Source: Emydura subglobosa
Lineage: Eukaryota; Chordata; Testudines; Chelidae
DNA length: 64,000 nucleotides
Reading direction: 5' to 3'
Assembly: GCA_007922225.1 (NCBI GenBank)
Contig: ML679961.1
Span: 71,838,890-71,902,889 of the forward strand
The notes below the pieces were generated by a model. That model had not been told where the DNA came from and did no database searches. It saw only the letters and a list, made by a program, of their open reading frames with translations. The first letter of the stretch is position 1, and the number at the start of each line of letters is the position of its first letter. Of this stretch, positions 59,801 to 64,000 are shown one piece after another. Both the position numbers and the translations under genes were made by a program.

Positions 59801-62800
59801 ATGCCACGGTATGAACTTTGAAGGGAAAGTATAATCAAAACAGTTTGCTTTAAAAGCATTACGTTAAACCGTAAGTCAACATTTCAGGGATATATTTCTA
59901 ATACAGATATCAAAGGATGGAATGTTACAAGGCAAGATTTGCTCAATCCTTAACTCGCTTTTATGCTTACATATATTGTAAACTCCATCAAACCAGCGGA
60001 AATAAGGCAGCAAGTAAATCCTGAACTGGACATCATTGTTATAGTACAATCAGCCCACATTTCTGATCAAATTGACACTGCAAAGGACAACTGACCTTTA
60101 TAGTGTTTTTTAAAGTAAACCCTCACACTCATGAATCTGATATTGAAACATCCATTTACTGGCCTACAAACAAAGGGCTGCAAAATTCCAGCTCCTCACT
60201 CCTCAGCAGGGAAAACCACCCAATTCAAGTTGGCTGGAGCTCTTGATAACAATGCTACAAACTTTATAAAGTGAGCAGGTAGGTACTGAAATGGATTTCA
60301 GTCAGCCAGTCACTGTTATTTTCACTTCAATAAGGCATTTGTTTATTCATTTCCACTGTTAGTTGATAACATGCAGCTCCAAAGTATTCATAATGGAAAC
60401 GTACTTGCATAACAGCAGGGGAGCACTGATCTCCTCAAACCAGGACACTAACAAAAACTTAAGGAAAAGTTTAATATGGAGCCAATCCTGAATTTGATTT
60501 AGTACACAATAGAGATGACAGAGCAGCATCTTGACAATAAAATTTGATCCCTTTCTGGGAAATTTCTCAATAGCTCTCTGTTCCTGAGGCTTCCTTTTCA
60601 GAGTTCCTTCTATTACAGACCTATTTCCTACTTAAACATAACAGAAGTGCTAAGGCTTACCTTGATTAAAACATTGATGTTATTAGTTATTTTCAAGGCA
60701 ACCACTTTAATTTTGTTCTGCAAAAGGGGAAAAACACAGCAATTTAAATTCCAACTATTCCAGTAATTTGAGATTACATCAGATGCATTTAGTGAATACA
60801 GATGTACTGGAATCTTAATGCACACTTCCTGGTAAATTCCTATAGCCTTGGTGACAGAGTTAGAGCATATTTCTGTAAATTACTTAGCTGTTTAATTATT
60901 TGTTTTCAGTAATTTTGCATCTAATGAAATTGACAGTTGGCTGTAGAATTTCAGGATCCCCAATTTCCTATCATTCTTTGTTCAATACATTTGTGGGTCT
61001 TCATTCCAAATGCAATGTATGGGCCAAATGGACAATCTGTGGGTGAACAAAACACTACCATAATCTGAAAGCCAAAGCTAAACTGTGACCTGTTACATCC
61101 AGCTGCATGTGGTTGTGGCTTAGAAGTGCCCCCCACCTCCAGAAGTGGCATCTGGATAGATGACACTGCCGATCATGCAATCACTCCATCATGTACCTAC
61201 CTGCCATCCATTCAGGCCTACAATACAAACCCAGTCAAAAGAGCAAAATTGTTGCAAACGTAGGAACTAAGGGAAGTTTAACAGAAGCAGCCAAGCAAAA
61301 ACCTTTTGCAAAGAACTCTCCCTGTCACTGTCTTGTTTCAATATGCAAGGAAGATTGGCCATGAGCAGGCATCACTACAGCATAACCAGATACTGACTTA
61401 GGAAGTTAGAATCACCCATTTGTTGTATGTGGAGTAACATTACTTCTGAAATCCATGATTGATGCTGCAACAGATGGGAAACTTAACTGCTTAGAGAATT
61501 TTAAGACTATCACATTAAAGAGCCCAGGACACTGAACATCCCTTTCTGGTATAAAGTGTTGGCAAGCTGCCTTTATTTTTAAACATTTTAGATTTAAGGA
61601 TAATGCACCTGAAAGTGACTGACAGCACTGGTTAGAGACTAACAATGGTACAGCGAGGTACAACAACAGATTCCCTCCGCAGCTCTGCTAAACCAGTTCA
61701 ATGTTATTTGTTACCTTCACTGTTCTAGTGCTTGGCCACTGTTCAGCTCTGCTAATAAACGTCGGTCCCAATCTGCAGCACTCCTGGCTAATCAGTGCAC
61801 CCAAGTCCTGTTTTCTAGCACTCTCTGTCACTGCGGTCCTGTGGACTCACACAGCTCTTTCAGCTTCCTTGAATGCTGACTTGCAGCATCAGCTGGCACT
61901 CCAAACTTGGACATGGCCAATGGCATCTAATTTAATACTTTTGTAATACTGACAAATACTAATAACAAATTTGAGTTCAAACTCATTTGCACTTGAAGAG
62001 GATTGAACCCAGGTCTGTAAAAGTGAAAGAACAGTGCATTCATGCATGTTGCCATCCAGTAGTTACTAAATCTAGATTTAATAAATCTAGAAAACATCTG
62101 CCTTTTTCCAGATCACCAAACAAAGTTTATTCAAACTGCAAGACCTTTCTCACCTCTACAATACTTGCTTTCAGCTGTATTGATTGCATTTGCCTGAAAT
62201 GCTGAGTCACACTGCATTCACTTAATAGGTTTAAGCAGCATAGTGACAGCCATTTCCCAGTATCATTCAATTAGTCCCATTGCCTAAAATCATCGCAGTA
62301 ATAAAGGCTGGCATCATAATGGTTTGCAGTAGCTATTTCAGCAGACTTGATAAGAGAATTGCTCCTGAGGAATACATACCTCTTCTGTTTTTAAGGCTTC
62401 ACCTGTTTTTCCTTGGAGTGCCAGACGAAGCTGTCTGATATAAACCTGCAACCCTCGGGCAAAATACTGTAGCCTAACAGAAAGAACAGTTTAAGGTAAG
62501 TATTTAATTAACTCCAACAAAGCCAAGCACAAAACTTCACACATTTTTGTAAAAGCAAAAGAAAAACCATATGACATGACTGAAAGTGTTTTTATTTTAA
62601 ACGCTGAAAACATTTTTTAGCCAGTTCATTATTTTACTTACTAGTCTGATTTCAGCTCCCCCCCTGCTCAAAAGTTCAGCAGACGAAGGATCAATAATAT
62701 TCTATGTTGACACTTCTAATATGTCCATTCTAGTTTGGTTTCCAACTAAGTGATTATTCTAGTCTCTCATACATTACCTAATTTTGAAGTCTTTCAATTT

Positions 62801-63896
62801 CTCTGCATTGAGCTTAGCCGTGAGGAAGTCTGGAAGCTTTCGCCCTAGCTGATGAAAGCTGTACAACAAGCACTCCACATAACTGAACTGCAACTTGGGC
62901 TCTTCGTTGCCAGCATTTTCCCCATTCTCTGCTTCCTCTGGAGGGAGTGGCATATACTCCTGATGAACACAAAGCAGAACAGATACATGTGACATTTTCA
63001 CTCACCTCTTCCCTTTTCTCCACTCTTTGCATCTCACCCACTTTCACAAGATGGCAAGGCTATGACAATTAAAGCCTCAACATAGGAAAAACAGCATTAC
63101 CACATCAGTTGGCTCAATAAAAGACAGATTAGCAGTCGGATCTATTTATCAGTTTGTCTTGAATGTATGATCGTATAAAATTTCTGTTACTTCACTGTTT
63201 GGAAACAGCCATTCCAGCAAACACCTAGTTTATTAGTATCACTCTGTGCATTTTTGGATTGCCAGGGAGGACCAACTAACACTTCTCTATAGGCTCTGCT
63301 GCCGTCCTATACAGACTCCAATTAAAGTAGTTTTGAACTACATTACATAGGACCTTTTCTATGCTGACAATTCTAAGAGAGTCTCCCTTCATTGCACTAG
63401 CTCCATGTTACCAGAATTTGTTGGCAGTTTAGTGCAGATCAGCTACCAACACTTTTATCAGTATGTCACCAATACCTGCTGTGAGCCAGTAGGTGTCTCT
63501 GGTAGCCCTACCACTACTGCTAGCACTGATGGATTTTAAAAACATAATATGAACACAAATCATGTTACTTTCTTCAACTTGGACCAAAAATGTTGGGTAG
63601 AGAACACATCCAGTTCTGCAACAGTATAGAGATTCAAAGTGGACAAAGATCTCTCTACTTTTTTGTCTTAAACAGAAGCATCATTAGAGGTAACTACCTT
63701 TACAACAGGAACAGACCAAAAGATAAATGGGTAATAAGTTACTGAAGGCCACTCAATTTGAGAAGTGCATTTTTTATTATTATATCAGAGCAAAAGTCAG
63801 GCTTACCAGTAATTTATCAAAAAGCTTCTTCAGGTTTGATTCTAGTTTTTCCATGTCCCCACAAAACGAACTCATTTCAGCAAGCAGTTTCAATAC
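56808..63896 (-). CDS. API5: API5, apoptosis inhibitor 5 (last seven coding exons)
   Basis: Seven exons (listed separately) splice to 717 coding bases: 238 C-terminal residues and a stop. API5 (AAC-11/FIF) is a nuclear anti-apoptotic scaffold of HEAT/ARM-type helices. Visible parts are the end of the helical repeat region (VLKLLAEMSSFCGDMEKL), an acidic loop (PPEEAENGENAGNEEP), the Leu-rich segment described as a leucine zipper (CLLYSFHQLGRKLPDFLTAK onward), a basic nuclear-localisation region (PPKKAPTGPKRDAR) and an RG-rich tail ending RGRIY. The match to remembered vertebrate API5 is nearly residue for residue. The N-terminal exons lie to the right of the window. API5 is directly upstream of TTC17 in the same orientation, as in human. 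Confidence 0.96.
56888..58015 (-). other. API5: API5 last intron
   Basis: Contains the short palindrome 57114-57200; otherwise AT-rich with nothing assignable. Confidence 0.75.
57114..57200. repeat. Short palindromic element
   Basis: Outer arms CACTTAAACACATGCTT and AAGCACATGCTTAAGTG, inner arms around GGGAGTAGCCCTACTGACTT and ATGGGATTAGTCATA. The sequence type (CACATGCTTAA, TTCAAATGGGATTAG) recurs widely in reptile genomes. Confidence 0.6.
58016..58152 (-). CDS. API5: API5 coding exon with nuclear localisation signal
   Basis: 137 bp: completes Gly, then 45 codons beginning QKRTSEDTTSSSPPKKAPTG and ending GKYSSNLGSFSY, plus one base of Glu. Basic clusters KK and PKRDAR form the nuclear import signal known from the human protein. 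Acceptor TTTGTAG|T, donor TATG|GTGAGT. Confidence 0.95.
58153..59292 (-). other. API5: API5 intron with hAT-like element
   Basis: Intron between the 58016-58152 and 59293-59369 exons; more than half is the element at 58441-59093. Confidence 0.8.
58441..59093. mobile_element. Non-autonomous hAT-like element (family 1, copy 2)
   Basis: 653 bp with TAGGGCCCTA at both ends, left TAGGGCCCTACCAATTTCAT and right AATTTGATAGGGCCCTA. Flanked by CTTATACA (58433-58440) and CTTATGCA (59094-59101), an 8-bp duplication with one mismatch. The GC-rich interior repeats CCCCAGC/CAGCACAGGGGAGA units. Same family as 37590-37926. Confidence 0.85.
59293..59369 (-). CDS. API5: API5 coding exon
   Basis: 77 bp, 25 codons (DLFHIPPSYKSTVTLSWKPV to ADA) plus GG of a split Gly codon. 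Acceptor TTCTTTAG|GAC, donor AGG|GTAAGA. Confidence 0.94.
59370..60660 (-). other. API5: API5 intron
   Basis: AT-rich intron with no recognised repeat or gene. Confidence 0.7.
60661..60717 (-). CDS. API5: API5 57-bp coding exon
   Basis: 19 codons (NKIKVVALKITNNINVLIK), phase 0 at both ends. Acceptor TTTTGCAG|AAC, donor AAG|GTAAGC. Skipping would keep the frame. Confidence 0.94.
60718..62379 (-). other. API5: API5 intron
   Basis: 1.66 kb, no feature that I can support. Confidence 0.7.
62380..62473 (-). CDS. API5: API5 coding exon
   Basis: 94 bp: completes Arg, then 31 codons (LQYFARGLQVYIRQLRLALQ to GEALKTEE). Acceptor CTGTTAG|G, donor GAG|GTATGT. Confidence 0.94.
62474..63806 (-). other. 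API5: Two API5 introns
   Basis: 62474-62777 and 62960-63806, flanking the leucine-zipper exon. Nothing recognised in either. Confidence 0.7.
62778..62959 (-). CDS. API5: API5 coding exon (leucine-zipper region)
   Basis: 182 bp, 60 codons plus two bases of Arg. Starts EYMPLPPEEAENGENAGNEE, then LQFSYVECLLYSFHQLGRKL and AKLNAEKLKDFKI. The spaced leucines belong to the segment reported as a zipper in human API5; in the crystal structure it is part of the helical fold. Acceptor TTCATCAG|GAG, donor ATTAG|GTAATG. Confidence 0.96.
63807..63896 (-). CDS. API5: API5 coding exon (seventh from last)
   Basis: 90 bp, 30 codons (VLKLLAEMSSFCGDMEKLES to LFDKLL), phase 0 at both ends. Acceptor TTTGTAG|GTA, donor CTG|GTAAGC. 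No ATG-initiated frame marks it. Confidence 0.92.
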
Positions 63897-64000
63897 CTAC
63901 AAATAAGAACAGCTCTTGGTAAAGCTAAGAGTTATAATCACATAGTTGCGTAATTTTAAATAAAAGTGAATTGCAATATTAGCATGGCATGTTCAGCAGA

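Noticed and set aside
1..64000. CRISPR arrays, operons or phage-like gene blocks
   Set aside because: No spaced direct repeats or bacterial gene organisation; splice-site structure shows a vertebrate genome throughout.

Overview
This is vertebrate nuclear DNA: exons of about 60-225 bp with GT/AG borders, long introns, one CpG island and many interspersed repeats. The repeats suggest a sauropsid and most likely a turtle. They include a young CR1 LINE ending in ATGATTCT-type repeats, older CR1 tails, a degraded DIRS element with inverted terminal repeats, several hAT-like non-autonomous elements, and tRNA/MIR-type SINEs. The turtle assignment is inference from memory of repeat families.

Two protein-coding genes lie head to tail on the minus strand. 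From the right edge to about 54.6 kb is the 3' part of API5 (apoptosis inhibitor 5): seven coding exons (63896 down to the stop codon at 56808), then a probable long 3' UTR. After about 5.7 kb of intergenic DNA comes TTC17 (tetratricopeptide repeat protein 17). Its promoter lies in a CpG island at about 47.9-49.2 kb and its first coding exon is at 48571-48723. Sixteen coding exons run leftward to 12073, encoding roughly the first 751 residues. The remaining C-terminal exons were not found and presumably lie beyond position 1. The same tandem order (API5 upstream of TTC17) exists on human chromosome 11p. The exon borders given here keep the reading frame through both genes.

Introns and intergenic DNA by region: 1-12072 (TTC17 intron 16, partial) holds a CR1 tail, a tRNA-type SINE, the 5.1 kb DIRS element (about 4085-9240) and a foldback element. 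12260-15942 holds a G-rich tract and a MIR-like SINE. 16168-18892 starts with a 39-A run (the poly-T tract of the exon 15 acceptor) and has two opposed copies of one repeat family. 18971-22575 holds a 3.0 kb CR1 whose endonuclease and reverse transcriptase frame is open, with a single frameshift near its end. The 14.7 kb intron 1 (33906-48570) holds an LTR-like unit with a nested CR1 tail, four hAT-like elements and a foldback. The 49.2-54.6 kb intergenic region has an old CR1 copy. API5 introns hold a hAT-like element with near-perfect 8-bp target duplications (58441-59093) and a short palindrome.

There is no sign of prokaryotic genes, CRISPR arrays or a new enzymatic system. The most interesting structures are the DIRS tyrosine-recombinase retrotransposon, the nearly intact CR1, and the unusual acceptor of TTC17 exon 15.
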